Below are positions 1 through 11,767 of a DNA stretch of 64,000 bases, piece by piece. The notes under the pieces were generated by a model. It made no database searches and had not been told where the DNA came from. It saw nothing but the letters and a program-made list of their open reading frames with translations. The stretch is from Acanthococcus lagerstroemiae (taxonomy: Eukaryota; Arthropoda; Insecta; Hemiptera; Eriococcidae). The first letter of the stretch is position 1; each line of letters opens with the position of its first letter. The translations under genes and the position numbers were made by a program. The DNA lies in the NCBI GenBank assembly GCA_031841125.1, contig CM063106.1, forward strand, positions 16,864,001 to 16,928,000. Direction: 5' to 3'.

Positions 1-45
1 TGGCCAATGGGTTAACAGACTATCACAAAACGAATGCAAAATTTT

Positions 46-178
46 CAGGGGCGTAGGCATCGGCCGACAATGTGAAAAAATTAAAATTTATTCTGGTAAT
101 AGTAAGTATTACACCTTTAATGTTGTAAAAGTGAAACGAACCCCCCTCCCCTTCATACCAAGTCTGGCTACGCCACTG
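46..178. mobile_element. Short hAT-type MITE
   Basis: Terminal inverted repeats are CAGGGGCGTAGGCA on the left and, reading inward from the right, CAGTGGCGTAGCCAGAC. Flanking 8-mers AAAATTTT and AAAGTCTT agree at 6 of 8 positions. CAG-start termini and an 8-bp duplication are hallmarks of hAT elements. The inside has no coding capacity. Confidence 0.6.
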
Positions 179-189
179 AAAGTCTTATT

Positions 190-700
190 TTGAATTCATG
201 TTTCGCCTGAGAGGCTGCATATTTGGAAAAATTTAGGGTATAGTCTTCAGGACCCTTCAAAGCTTCTTTAAGACTCTTCAGGGCTTCAAGGTTCTTGTTA
301 TACTGTAGATTCTTCAAGGTTTTTAAGACTCTACCACTCTTACGGATACAGTCAAGACTATCCCTAGCCTCCAATTTTTTTGACTTACGAGATTCTTTGA
401 CATTATCAAAACTTTTATTGGACTTGCTGAGATATTTTTTCATAACTGTTACCTGTTTAACATTCTTTCAGACTGGTTTCAGAATTTTGGAGACTGTTCA
501 GACGACATCAGTTCTCTTTGAGATTCTTTTCTGCTTTGACAAACGTGTTTAAAACTTTCTAAGATTCTTTTAGACTCGTTGCAGATCATCACTAAGGCTT
601 TTCCGGGTCGTTTCAAAGCTACTTCAGGTTTGATTGAGACTTTTTAAGACTATTCTAGACATGACTAAGACTTCTTGAAACGTTTTTAAATTTATAATTC
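190..700. repeat. Decayed minisatellite-like tract built on AAGACTCTTC
   Basis: Variants of AAGACTCTTC, GATTCTT and CAAGACT recur every 15-30 bases throughout. Similar tracts occur at 21900-22260, 23930-24080, 24830-24960 and 38440-38640. A 91-codon frame on the minus strand (168-443) is rich in Lys, Leu, Ser and Glu only because of this repeat, so I do not call it a gene. Confidence 0.5.
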
Positions 701-1084
701 GGATGCGTTTAAGGATCCAGGGGCGCCGGAGATGGGGAAATAGGGGTACTTGCCTCCTTCCCGACTCAACTGATCGTGGGGCAAAAGTATAATTTTGTCT
801 CCTCGGTCAAACTCAAATTACAGATAAGTATGTAATTGAATTAGAGTCCATGATTAATTACGCACGCCTTCTGTAATTTTTTTCCAACAAATATTTCAAT
901 CGCTATACCTACATACTATAATTAACTGCCCTAAAAATTTCTTCATTGGTGTTTCCTCCTCCCTCCCCTCGGAAAGATGTTTCTTCCGACGTCTTGTAAG
1001 AATCTTTTAGACTAGATTTTTTCTGAGCTTGCTCTGGATTCTGCAAAAATAATTGTGGAAGGAAAGAACTGGGTAAGTTGGCAA

Positions 1085-1228
1085 AGATTCCAGCAGTATG
1101 TTCAGCAGATAATCAAGGATGTCAAATATAAGTGTTATTACGAAATGAAAGAACTTGCACACGATAGGGAGAAATGGAGAGCTGCATTAAACCGGTCGTA
1201 AGACTGATAACCTTATCATCATCATCAG
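1085..1228 (+). mobile_element. LINE 3' end
   Basis: The frame ending at the TAA of 1199-1201 reads YEMKELAHDREKWRAALNRS, the usual end of an ORF2 protein in animal LINEs with a DR..WR motif. It is followed by a short 3' tail ending in a TCATCATCATCAG microsatellite. A second copy of the same terminus lies on the minus strand at 52320-52415. Only the last part of the element is preserved. Confidence 0.7.
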
Positions 1229-1439
1229 AAAAGATTTGGAGTCTGAAGTTCATTTATGAAATCTTTAGCCCTTCCATACTTTTTGTGAGCGCAGCACCGG
1301 ATATTTTTTCAAACTTTTCTTGAGTAAACATTTATCATAGAGGGTGCCACATGTTTGTGTAACTCAAATTCTCCCTTTAATTGCAATATGACTCAAATTT
1401 CCAAGCTTTTGATGACCCTTTAATACTGATAATGATAAA

Positions 1440-2700
1440 AATAACTTTTATTGAGAATAATTACTAGTATATTTTCTCATCTCTTAGTTCGTTGTTGCCA
1501 TATCCTCGGCCCAAAGAAAGCAAAAGTCTCCTGCAACCTGTCTCATGCTAGCCTACTTTCCGCTATTCTACTGAAATTTCTTCCCCCAAAAAATGTTTTG
1601 AAGTCGTCCTCCCATCTTGCTAGTTGGCCCCCTTTCTTCCTCTTATGGTGGGATAGGAACCAAAAGGTTGTCTTGTAAGTCCATCTGCCGTCTGTTAGCC
1701 TATCTACATGGGCCGCCCATCTCCATTTCTTTGTGTTTTAGTTTTTATTTTAAAAACGTTGTTTTAACGTGGTCTTCCCTTTTTATGTTGAGCATTGACC
1801 GTTCTATTGCGTTTTGTGTACTTTGTAATTTGTTAATAATTTTTGAAGTTAATGCCCATGTTTGACATCCGTATGTCATAATGAGTACTACACACATGTT
1901 GAAGATCTTGCTTCTATGGTGGCTATTATAAGAGCCCTTGAACATTTAGCGATCAATATTATTTGTTCCATGTTTTCGTTATTCTTGCATTTACTTCTCT
2001 TTCTGTGCAACTGTTGAAGGCTATTTCATGTCCTAGGTATGTTGCTTGGAGTCTGGTTGGCCGAGTGAATAGCACGCTGGTCTCGGAATCCGGAGGTCCC
2101 AGGTTCGAGTCCATGTGGCAACTTGCTACATTTCGACCTAGGCCGGTCTTTTGGCAAGATGAGAAGAGGGCTAAGACAGCCCTAACAGACTCCCTGACGT
2201 CTCTGAAGTAATGCTCGAAAGGGCGGATTCCAGGGCTCGGGGAATAGTTGAAATTAGAAAAAAGAAGGTATGTTGCTTGTTCTGCTGTCCCAATGTTTTC
2301 TTCAATATGCCCTTCCTGACCCTCCCTTACTAGTATTTTTGTTTTCTTATAACATTCATTGTTAGTCCTGATTCTGTTTCTCGTTCCTTCAGTTCGTTTA
2401 TCATTTCAATTAGCTCCTGTTTCGAGTCAGCTATGGTTCGACAGTCTTTCTCCGTTTACGTTTATCCCCTTATTTTCCCAGTCTAGTTTCCTACGTATTT
2501 CTTCCAGGACGCAATTTAATAGGACTGGGGACAGGGGGTCTCCCTGCTTCACTCCTTTTTCTATTCCAAATATTCCCCTTCCACATCTGTTATTACTTTC
2601 GCTTTTGTTTTGGGAGCCATCTCCTGGCAGTACTCTACCTTTGATGATTAACATGTTTGCAGATTTCTGTTACGAATTCTACTCTGTCAGTTGTGAAACA
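1440..2700 (-). mobile_element. LINE reverse-transcriptase relic, minus strand
   Basis: Reading on the minus strand, 2654-2427 encodes the RT core stretch KGVKQGDPLSPVLLNCVLEE followed by IRRKLDWEN. After frame breaks, 2430-2280 still shows an ELIEMINELKERE-like segment. At 1945-1745 comes the post-RT motif MTYGCQTWALTSK with AIERSMLNIKRED. At 1740-1450 the C-terminal region survives as KWRWAAHVDRLTDGRW and QLARWEDDF. Frameshifts and stops make it non-functional, and the SINE at 2049-2266 sits inside it. The family is an EN/RT-type non-LTR retrotransposon; I do not assign the clade. Confidence 0.82.
2049..2266 (+). mobile_element. tRNA-derived SINE with perfect target duplication
   Basis: It has box A-like GGCCGAGTGAATAG and box B GGTTCGAGTCC, a body matching the sowah-intron SINEs, and an A-rich tail (GAAATTAGAAAAAAGAAG). 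It is bounded by GGTATGTTGCTTG at 2036-2048 and again at 2267-2279, a perfect 13-bp target duplication. The host site is the minus-strand LINE relic, so this insertion is younger than that relic. It is not a functional tRNA gene, because no complete cloverleaf is evident downstream of box B. Confidence 0.88.
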
Positions 2701-3690
2701 CAGAACCTTCTGAACCGAAAAGTAATACAGCAAACCGAGCTTACTGAGAACTCACAAGAAAATACATGTATGGTGCATGCAATAGATGGATTTATTCGGC
2801 CAACAGGAGGTGCTGCTGTTCTCTAACTCGAAGCGATCAACATCGCTGTAAATACATGCCTGTCGACTATGAAGTTAATAAATGAATCGAAGTAAATTTA
2901 TCTTGGTTCTCGTCTTACTGGCTCGGAAATATGGCAGTTATCATACATGCGCTTTTAGTGAACAGATAACCTAGACACGTAACGCAATGCTGAAAATAAT
3001 TTATACAGATGTAACTGAGGTATTGTGACATATCATATTGGGTATACACTATTCAGCCGACTGTACCTGGGCACACGTTCAAAGTTGCTCTTGAAGTCGC
3101 ACGATCTAACAAGTTTCAAACTTTCAATCACATTCGAAAAACTACATACTTTTATTTAGAGGAAATTGTAGATCGCATTAAACGCGATACAAACGTGCAT
3201 TACGACCTATTTCTTTATCATGATTTTAATTAGACGAGCGGGTGCGCTCCTGATTAGCGCGTATACTTAAGTAAATGATTTAGTGAAGTACTTAAGTGAT
3301 ACAGCTAGCCTGAACTTTTTACTCCGGAAACAAGATTGAATATTAATTCACCTAATCTGTGGTGATTTGTGCTTGTTTGTCGATCGATTCGAATGACTGA
3401 GCATTGAGACTAAAGGTTAGAACGGTGTTCATATTATACCTACTATGTAGGTATAAGATTTAAGGTCAAGTGCGTTTGTTTGGCCGCTGAGTTGACTAAA
3501 GGGGAAACTGATTACTCAGGTTCCGAATGAAATTCTTACACAATTGGTAGACCACACTAGTTCTTCACATATGAAAGTTGTTGGGCATTTAGCTGGTTAC
3601 AGCGTGGTGGTTTTTCATTCTTGATTCAGCTTCATTTTATAGAACAATAGGTGCCTTTTATTATTTATGTTTTTTTAATCAAAAGTGCAC
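2701..3690. other. Unassigned DNA
   Basis: This stretch follows the LINE relic and has mixed base content with no open frame of note. The 155-codon plus-strand frame at 2359-2826 is an antisense shadow of the LINE. I recognise nothing else here. Confidence 0.5.
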
Positions 3691-4250
3691 TCCCAATAGG
3701 ACTGATGGCGGAGACGTGAGAGAGTAGTGTGTAAGCCACTATGAAATACGGCGCACAAACCTGGGCCCTAACCAAAGGAAACGTGAACCGCCTGAGAACC
3801 CAGCATGCTATGGAGCGAAGCGTGCTAAACATAAAAAGAAAAAACAAGGCTAAACCGTAGATATCTGGTTAAAAACAAAGAGACGTGACATAGGAAGGAC
3901 GGTCAGAGGTCTAAAGTGGAGCTATGCTGGACACATTTGGAGAAGGAGAAATGAGAGCTGGAAGAAAAAAGAGGAGGGATGGACCCCAAGAAATTTTAGG
4001 AGGGGAAGGAGGAGGCCCATTACCAGATGGCGGGATGAGTTGGACAAATCCCAGGGACTGAAGTGGAGAAGTACCCATGAGGGTCACATGGAAAAAGAGA
4101 GGGAAGGCATATGCCCAAAGCTGGGCGGCATGTGAAAACGGGAGCAAGGAGGAAAAAGCAGAGGCCATCGACTGTGACGCAACACGTCGCGACCAAAGTT
4201 AAAAAGGCCGAGGCACAACTGTACAGAAACCACGTAGAAACATGTCAGCT
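3690..4250 (+). mobile_element. LINE C-terminal relic, plus strand
   Basis: The plus-strand frames read MKYGAQTWALTKGNVNRL, HAMERSVLNIKRKN and KWSYAGHIWRRRNESWKK, followed by RPLPDG and KRGKAYAQSWAACE. These are the successive conserved blocks that follow the RT domain in insect endonuclease-RT LINEs. Frame changes and a stop after KNKAKP show decay. The 80-codon frame starting at 4111 is the out-of-frame tail of this relic. Confidence 0.8.
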
Positions 4251-4561
4251 GTTGAATAAAAATAAATATTACCTATATGGGCACATCGGTATGTTTTGCT
4301 ACAGCATAGAACCAACAGAAGATGAGATACGTACATGTTGGCACAGAAAATAAGGTACCTACAAATTTACCATAGGTTTTGCAGTGCTCGACAATATCTG
4401 AAATTTAGCACGAACACCGAGTTTAAGGCAACGTAGATTCCAACTCATCCAATGGGTAGAATGTGTAATAACTTGAAACTAACTCAACAAATTACATTTT
4501 CACAAAATAGTGTATCTGTCGTATCATAACGGCAGACCTAACTTCAATAGACACATGAAAG

Positions 4562-4766
4562 CAGGGGGGGGGGCAAAAATTGTTGAATTCCCAACTAACT
4601 CAACTCAAAATTCCCAGGTATCAAAATTTGTTTGTATTGGCTTTATAAAAAAATCTTTTAACTTGTTGGATTTTCTCAATTTTTGATCTGTCTAATAAAA
4701 TTTCCCAACTCCAGCGGAGGCTTGAGGGAGGTAAGCTGCCCCCGTACCCCCTTATTTTCGTCCCTG
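4562..4766. mobile_element. hAT-type MITE with perfect 8-bp TSD (family also at 12467 and 46970)
   Basis: It starts CAGGGGGGGG and ends TTTTCGTCCCTG, flanked by CATGAAAG at 4554-4561 and 4767-4774. The internal landmarks AATTCCCAACTAACTCAACT, CAAAATTTGTTTGTATTGG and TTTCCCAACTCCAGCGGAGG recur in the copy at 46970-47210 and, more decayed, at 12467-12731. No coding capacity. Confidence 0.78.
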
Positions 4767-4779
4767 CATGAAAGCAGAG

Positions 4780-6130
4780 CTTATGTATAGTACATTAAAT
4801 TAAACCCCATGAACCCGATCGGTTTTTCTAACCTTTCTTCTGATCTACGAAGTGTGACGCCTATGCGACATGAGAAAAGTGACGCTGACATACGACAATG
4901 GGTCAATGATTTCAATCAATCAGAGTAGTTTGCATCAGTGTCATCTACAACTTTACATTTAGCTAAATATGGAAGTAAGAATGTTGCGTTATGGTTTCTG
5001 ACCACGTGACCTCAACCGAGTAAAAATATGAGATAATTCACAATTCGGACTGCAAGCGCGAAAGAGTCGCCCTCTACAATTTTAGGCACGTGAAAAAACG
5101 GAACTACTGAAACCCAATTTATCAGACTGAAATAAAAATAGTCTCAATGGAACGGAAATTTTATGTACTATTAATTTTGTTCTGTTAATTTTTTCGATAA
5201 AAACTTTCATTTTCATAATGAGATTTCTTCATATGCCTGTAAATGAAATATTCCCCTCGATCAGGGCTACAAGGTAAATGAGAACAGCGCGCCACCACTT
5301 TGAGCAGCCCGAATCAGGGGTTAGTGATTTTTACAGACTTTTTAAAATAAACACAAGGTTAAAAATTGATAACTGAGCCGGTACCTAACGATGCTCAGGC
5401 AAAACACTGCTGAAGTTAGGAAAGTAAAATATTCAAGAAACCCGAGACATAAATGATTAATTTCTCTTTTCAACTACAGAAAATGCCGCCTAATTGACAC
5501 CGAGTCAATAGATACAATCGGCCTACTTACTGGTACAAAATGCCTTGAAATGGTACGGCAGTACAATAATATTAATAAAATCAATCGGCTTATTGAAACA
5601 ACACATCAGTTAATCCCTTGAACGGCTGCCGTACATGCTTTTCATCACAAAGCCAAAGAAAATTTCAATTTGGGCTGTTTTGAAGAATTGCTCCTTGATG
5701 AATTTATACGGTCGATTCATTTCATCAAAGTTTTGAAATATCGATAAAAAAAATAGAACTAAGTGCGACCCTAGTACGTTTTAAGCTCGACTTGATTGTA
5801 TAAATCCCATTATAAGTTGAAAATCGAATAAAACTTGATCCATGTGCATTTAACATTTCTGCAGGAGTGAGAAAGTAATGCATACAAACTACAGTGAATT
5901 TCACTTAGTAGTATCACTGTGAATGTGCAACTGAAGACGCTATCAATTATATGACGGAATTAACAAAGTGCAGGTCTTATAACTTCCTTAGTGCTTTCCA
6001 TTTGCTCACGTGATCTGCGTCAGAGTTTCTCATAATTTTGAAATTCGATAGAACACGGTAAACTGAAAAGGAAACGTGCAAATTTCAGTAGCTTTACGTT
6101 AACTAGTACAGCGATTGCATTGATCATAGT
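4780..6130. other. Unassigned AT-rich DNA
   Basis: No open frame of gene-like length and no splice-bounded coding block were seen. A CAGGGCTACAAGG motif near 5263 resembles a hAT terminus but I could not find a partner end. Confidence 0.5.
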
Positions 6131-6140
6131 CAGCAGTACA

Positions 6141-6420
6141 CAGCCCCGTAGAGAGAAAAAGAGGGCCTGCGGGGATTTCCACGGGTCCCCCTCCTTTTAG
6201 TTCATTTTTTTCTTTTGTCAAATGGGAAAAAATTATAAACTACGGGATAAGAGGTTTCTTTCATGGTGTAAAGAATGATTGCAGATTTGATGTACAGTAT
6301 ATGATGTAACCGTGAGCGTTGAAATTCAGGCCTTTTAAAAACATCGGGCCCTTCTGAAAGTCCAGGCCCAGGGTATTTCCCCCTTTCTTCCCCTCCCCCT
6401 CGATAGGTTGCTAATACACC
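6141..6420. mobile_element. hAT-type MITE, copy 1 of a two-copy family
   Basis: One end is CAGCCCCGTAGAGAG, the other CCCTCGATAGGTTG. The inside, including GGTTTCTTTCATGGTGTAA and GAAATTCAGGCCTTTTAAAA, matches the element at 28022-28282 in opposite orientation. The flanks match only 5 of 8, so this copy is older or rearranged. Short frames at 6202-6637 are internal noise. Confidence 0.72.
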
Positions 6421-7132
6421 CAGAAGCAATAGCGGGTTGAAAACAAAAAATTTACCGAAAAGAGCCATTTTGTCGCGGGTAAACATTGCGCTTTTCCTCC
6501 TTTCTTCTCTAAACCCATTACACCGGCCGATTGGAAAATTTCTCGGTTATAGGTCCGTTCTGCACCTACCTGAACTCTTAACTTTCTGGGGAGCATTTAG
6601 AGCTTATTATATTTTCACGTTACACGCCGGTCTGTAGCCAAAGGAGGAGAGCACTGACTCTTCGGTTGCCTCCAGGCTAATTGGTAATTTATCTGTTATG
6701 GGTCCATTTTGTCCCTTTCTGGACTTTTAACTTCCTAAAGAGTACTGATAGCTGATTACGCAATACTATGTCAATTGTAAGGAGAAAGGCACTGCTCCTT
6801 CATTTGCCTCCATAGCAAAACATCAAGCAGTAATGTATATTTGAAAAATACGAATTTTCGTCAGCATTTACGACCAAAATTGGCGAAAATCGAAAAATGT
6901 TTTGCTCACGAGCAATGTGCGATTGGGTAAAAAAAGAAATGCCATTTCTATACTCTATCTAGTTTTACTGCATTTCGAAATAATAGATAAATATGGACGG
7001 ACTTGAAGCGAATGACCTAGACACTCAACTCTAAAGAGCTAATTTTTAAGGTCGTGATCGCTAAATTGCTCATATATTATTATCGTTACTGAGGGCCGAT
7101 AAGAACCTTCTTAGATAGTGGTTCAGTCAACT
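6421..7132. other. Unassigned DNA with a weak internal repeat
   Basis: Two blocks near 6520-6650 and 6660-6800 share the order 'gccgatTGG.AAATTT.TC.GTTATgGGTCC', a lysine-like GGAGA tract and GCTTATTA, suggesting an old duplication of about 140 bp. No gene was seen. Confidence 0.35.
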
Positions 7133-7140
7133 GATGTCCT

Positions 7141-7361
7141 CGGGGGCTAATTAGGGGTCTGGAATTCCGGCATTTTTGGTGGATGGATGGCCTCTCTGAG
7201 AACTTGGGGCCAAAATTTGAAAAACTGGGCCAGCAAAACTGATAAGTTAGGTAATTTGGCGAAAAAATATGGAAACAGCAATTAGAAATGAAGAAAATGC
7301 CTATTTGAGAGTATTTTTTGACCAATTTTCGGAGCAGCCAAATTGCCCCAGTCCGCCCCCG
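7141..7361. mobile_element. MITE with perfect 8-bp TSD
   Basis: The element begins CGGGGGCTAATTAGGGG and, inward from the right, CGGGGGCGGACTGGGG. It is bounded by GATGTCCT at 7133-7140 and 7362-7369. The 8-bp duplication fits hAT. A 138-codon minus-strand frame at 7086-7502 runs across it and is accidental. Confidence 0.7.
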
Positions 7362-7369
7362 GATGTCCT

Positions 7370-9940
7370 TACTTATCTGGTTGAATCCGTCATCGACAAA
7401 AGCGTAATTATGAAAAATATTTGGAAAGAGCCAATGATTTGATCGTTGGATCTGTGAAAGTAGAGCTCTATAGTTCCAGACGCTGTAATCGATCTCTGTC
7501 ATCTTGATTGAATGTTAGTTCAAAAACCTGTCAAACCTCAAGTCCAACCTTTCCGAAATTTCGATAGACGTTTTGGACTCCACATAAAAATAGAATACCC
7601 AGTGGCGCTTACCAGAGTGAGTTTCCGGCAGATGCCAAGAAGTTTTGGAGTGAGTAGCTGAGCGAGTGAATGATTTGCAATGTCCAGAAAAAATCATTAA
7701 AAAATATAAAAGCTAAGAAAATCAGATCTGTGAAGGGGTGGAGATCAATGAAAATAGGGTGAGTGAGTCTTTTCGGAAGATTTCCACCTGGTAATTTTCA
7801 AAACATGCAGGTTGCTACTGTAAATGCCTCATAAAAATAATGTAATCAACTGATTGAATAACACGGTTAGTGTTGAAAATGAAGAAAAACTTGGAACAAA
7901 AACTTGCAAACAATCTAGACGTAGTAAGATATGTAAGAAGACAAAAATGGAGATGAATATTGATTTTTTCCTTAATCATGTGATTCGCTATAGAAAACCA
8001 GAATAGATGAATAATTATTGCTATATAATTCTAGAGTAGGTACATACTCTAATAATTCAAAATTTCAATCAAAATTTTTGGAAAAGTTAGTTCTTTAGAT
8101 ACGACAGATTTTCGAGCTGACATTCTGCAATGGAAGTGGTGTATGAAACTACTCAGCAAATCTGGATCTGCGATACTTCTACCATAAATTCAGTCAGCAA
8201 CCATTTTTAGCAAGTATATTTACTGATTGGATCGGTACCTACGTAATATGCCAGTCACTTAATCAGCGAATATAGAGGAAGTGGTACAAATTTGGATCCT
8301 CTTTTTGTTTTGAGGAATTGCTCAGAACCTAAGATGTCATATCCCTCGTTTCTGGGTAATTAGTAGAGAACAGATTCCTTCACACATCCTATTTCTGGAA
8401 GTCTTAAAAAATCAATAGCAGCGCAAGAATTTGGATTTTTCTGAAAGAAGTCCAAATCGATCTTCGACCAGTATGCGCAGGTAATTTTATGACCACTTAT
8501 AATGAATTCTAAAAATAGCAGAAAAAAGTCTGTAATCGACTCCGTGAATGAAAAATGCATTCAATAATTGGGAAAATGTTTAACTGTTCGATGAAAACAT
8601 AATGCATGACAGAAAATGCAAATATATGCGTTCACATTCGAGGCAATCAACGGTGTCCATCCTTTGCAGACGTATACAGTATGGTTGCCAAATTTTCATC
8701 GTAGCATAGATTCCAATTAGAAAGCAGTTTAAAGCAAAATACCTGTATCATTTTCCTTGGATCCAAAGGGGTCAAAATTACCCGCGTATGGCCGTCGAAA
8801 TGAACACAATTCTATAAAAGAAATCTTGAATTTCATTTAGTTCAGCTGCGCAATGCGAAGCATTTCTGTGAACCTCCGAAAACCAAAACACAGCACTTTG
8901 TGCCATTGTACCAAATTTCACTAGTCAATTATTCAATTTACACAATCAGCAACTCACTGATCAATACCCGAAGAAACTTCTGAGAACGTCCGAAAACTAA
9001 AATACCGAATGTCTCCTGATAAGAATATTTTGAGAATTGAAATCTTGAAGACGGTTGCTTGAATACATAATACATTCTACCCATTCGCACGACAGCGCAC
9101 TCAGTACAACTCGAGATTTACGGGGTCAAAATTACCCTTAGGGTCTAAATGTGTATCACTTCCGCTAAGGTGAAAAATCAGCAAAAATGATCACTGATAG
9201 TATTCCTGGCAGGCGTACTAATTACTGATTCAAATTTAAAGAGCAAAGAGCCGTATCTTAAGGGGCCATTCCTAACATGTATAACAGATAACATTGATAA
9301 CTGATAAGATAAAACATCAACCGGGATTATTGATTTTACGTTCAGTACGCGGCGGTCCACTACGTGAAACGACATTAGTGTCAATCATAGCTGAGTTTAA
9401 GGGTGAAACTTTGGGTCCCCCTCCCCCAGATCGTGCAAAATAAAAAATAATTCTAGAAATTCTTCGAAAAATTGAAAAAATTTAGTGCACTTCGCTCGCA
9501 AATGAATGTTTTTCATCACTTTTAAGAGTCAATATACCGTGAAATCCAACAGATGGAAGAATTTTATGGTATCGGGCCTGGTATCAATGATTCTTCAATT
9601 TTACAGATTCACGTAATACAAAACTCTCAGAACGAGTGATGCGTATATAATGAAGCTGTGTACACAGATGATTTTGAAAATCAAAAACTGTTTTGCCTCG
9701 AAAAACTGGCTTCTTGACAGGTCGATATTTTCGGTAGACGACACAAATCCCAGAGAGCATGGTCGCACTTGCATTTTTTCAAACAGGAATACACTCGGGC
9801 TTGACGAGATGGCGGTTAGTGAAGATGTTCGCCCCGAGCCGGCCACCACAAAAGGGCCGGAGGCTATAAATTTTCAACCGAAACAGTCGAAAATAACGCA
9901 AAAAAGTCTTACTTCGTAACCGTTGTAATGAAGGGGCCAG
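7370..9940. other. Unassigned DNA
   Basis: Mostly AT-rich with no recognised coding exon. GGGGTCAAAATTACCC occurs at 8768-8783 and again at 9122-9137, possibly remnants of one old element. A plus-strand frame at 9650-9919 includes an ATG with fair context at 9810 (MAVSEDVRPEPATTKGPEA), but no family was recognised and no strong donor follows. Confidence 0.4.
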
Positions 9941-9952
9941 CGAAGACCTTAC

Positions 9953-10155
9953 CTGGGTACGGATGTTCTCTCCGACCCCGAAAATACCGCGCGGGTAACC
10001 CCCGCCGTAATGAAATTTAGGTACTCACTTGTGAACCCGGAGTCGTATATGTGCATCCGAACTGAGGGTAAGTTGACATTACTGAATAAAACAACGTTTT
10101 GACGGTTGCTAATTACCGAGTATCGGCCATCATCTGGCCGTATACCGTGACACAA
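9953..10155 (-). other. Candidate minus-strand exon in a CpG-rich block (speculative)
   Basis: On the minus strand an open frame from ATG at 10155 (MCHGIRPDDGRYSV...) stays open to CCCAG|GTAAGG, with the donor GT at 9952-9951; it would hit a stop at once if unspliced. The block 9940-10740 is CpG-rich (CCGCGCGGG, GTCGCGTCGACGTGCG). This could be a first exon or 5' UTR of an unseen gene. The protein is not recognised, so confidence is low. Confidence 0.22.
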
Positions 10156-11437
10156 GTATCACCTCAATCTGACGTACATAACACGAAAATATACTACAGC
10201 GGTAACGGTACACGAATTTACGATGTAAAACTGCGAGAAAAAAAAACAGTCCTTTGAAAAAAAAAAATTCACCCTGTCGCGTCGACGTGCGTATACGCGA
10301 GCTCGTTAAGCGAAAAATAAAACGACATTCAACCCTGTGACTTTAATGAACACCTTGTTAACACGGCATCGGTTGAGGGGGTAAGGGTGATAGTATATCG
10401 AAATAATCGCGAAAGGATGAGTTTAATGCAATGTAAACATGAGATAAGGAATTTTGAACAGCGGTATAGCGCGTACTCCGATCGACTAAACTAAGCATAT
10501 AATACCGAGCGCTCTAGCGTCTAAACAGCGAACAATCACGGGGTGCCCCACTTGAGTGAGGCGGAGAGAGACCGTCGCCGGCCACCAATGCATTCGTAAG
10601 CGTCGTGCATCGATAACGGTGTTCTCCGGCGTCCCCGGACCGCCTTCTAATTCGTATCCACGCCTTTCTTTCAGGTATAATCTGGCTTATTAGCCGAACC
10701 GGCATTCTATATTAGAGGCTAGTCAACCAGTCACACCTGAACGACGAGGCATTTTTTAGGTCTCACGTTACAAGCCAAGCGTTTCGGTATTTCTTCTCTC
10801 GACCTACGCGTTAATTACGAAGATCGCCATTTTCATTTTTTTTCTTTTCTTCGCTATTCCTCTATGCGTATATGATATAGTCTACATTGTTTTAAACCGC
10901 GATCAGGTGGTGCCGTAGCGGGGGGGGGGGGGAGGAGACAATCTGACACCTCCGCAAATGGCCCGAGATAGCCCCCCGATAAATATGGCCTTTTTATCCC
11001 CTTTGTTTTAAATTTCTTCACCAATGGAATTTTAATAACAGGAGAGCATGATTCCAAATTTCCAACTATAAAGGCCATCAGGAATGTAGTTCGGTGCGGG
11101 TAATGCCTTCAAGCGAATTGATTTGCCCCCACACGAATTATTGGAAACTAATTTTAGTCGAATGAAAAAAAAATAAAGAAAATCAAGGTTTCAAGCTGGA
11201 ATTTTCAAGAACTTTTTAGCAACTCCAAGTTCTGGTATACTCGCAGCAAAGATAATTTTCGACGTATATACTTCGAAATCTGGGCAACTGGAATGCCAAA
11301 ATTAGCAACGACCTTCCACAGTCTGGGGCAATGGGCAAGTTAAAAAAAAACAGAGAAAACTAACGAAAACGGGGAAACTGTTGAATTTGGCTTTCGAATC
11401 TCGAAAACAATTTTGAAATTGTCAACACTTTTACGGA
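10156..11437. other. CpG-rich then AT-rich unassigned DNA
   Basis: 10260-10740 is CpG-rich, with GCGTATACGCGAGCTCG and GGCGTCCCCGGACCGCC. A pyrimidine-rich acceptor-like CCTTTCTTTCAG ends at 10674. A minus-strand 63-codon frame here has no recognisable domain. A G12 tract lies at 10920-10932. Past 10750 I see nothing definite. Confidence 0.35.
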
Positions 11438-11759
11438 TAAACCTTGTCGGACGACACAGTAGTAGGGGTCCGGGCTGACAGTCTTGAAATAAATAAAGTT
11501 CAGGAGTATACATACCTTGGGCAGATAATGTCAACAAAAAATAAAGTGAATGCGGAAATAGGAGTGCGCATTGCGAACGGGTGGAAAGCCTTCTGGGCCC
11601 AAAAACATATTTTCAAAAGCAGGATGAAAATCTCGACCAAAATAAAGATACTCCAGAGTTGTGTATTACCAGTTCTCACATACGGATTTCAAACCTGGGC
11701 CATGACAAAGGAATAAATTTCAAGACTTAAAACGACGCAATACTCCATGCTATACGTAG
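11438..11759 (+). mobile_element. LINE RT C-terminal fragment
   Basis: The frame reads SDDTVVGVRADSLEINKVQE, then YTYLGQIMSTKNKVNAEIGV, then the post-RT block LPVLTYGFQTWAMTKE with a stop. It preserves the YLG and YG.QTW.MTK landmarks of EN/RT LINEs. It stops about where the unrelated repeat at 11768 begins, so that repeat may have truncated it. Confidence 0.8.
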
Positions 11760-11767
11760 TATCCTAG

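Noticed and set aside
168..443. 91-codon minus-strand frame rich in Lys/Leu/Ser
   Set aside because: Composition follows directly from the AAGACTCTTC-type repeat tract; no domain and overlapping frames on both strands.
2049..2115. Possible free-standing tRNA gene
   Set aside because: Box A and box B are present, but the sequence continues into a SINE body with an A-rich tail and target duplication; the same body occurs twice more.
2359..2826. 155-codon plus-strand frame, the longest in the window
   Set aside because: It is antisense to a clear LINE reverse-transcriptase relic on the minus strand.
7086..7502. 138-codon minus-strand frame
   Set aside because: It runs across a MITE with a perfect 8-bp duplication and shows no recognisable domain.
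8768..9137. 16-bp repeat GGGGTCAAAATTACCC as ends of a piggyBac-like MITE
   Set aside because: The two copies are in direct, not inverted, orientation and no TTAA or other duplication flanks them.
9650..9919. Plus-strand frame containing MAVSEDVRPEPATTKGPEA
   Set aside because: No family recognised, no strong donor after it and a competing antisense frame; not enough to call a gene.
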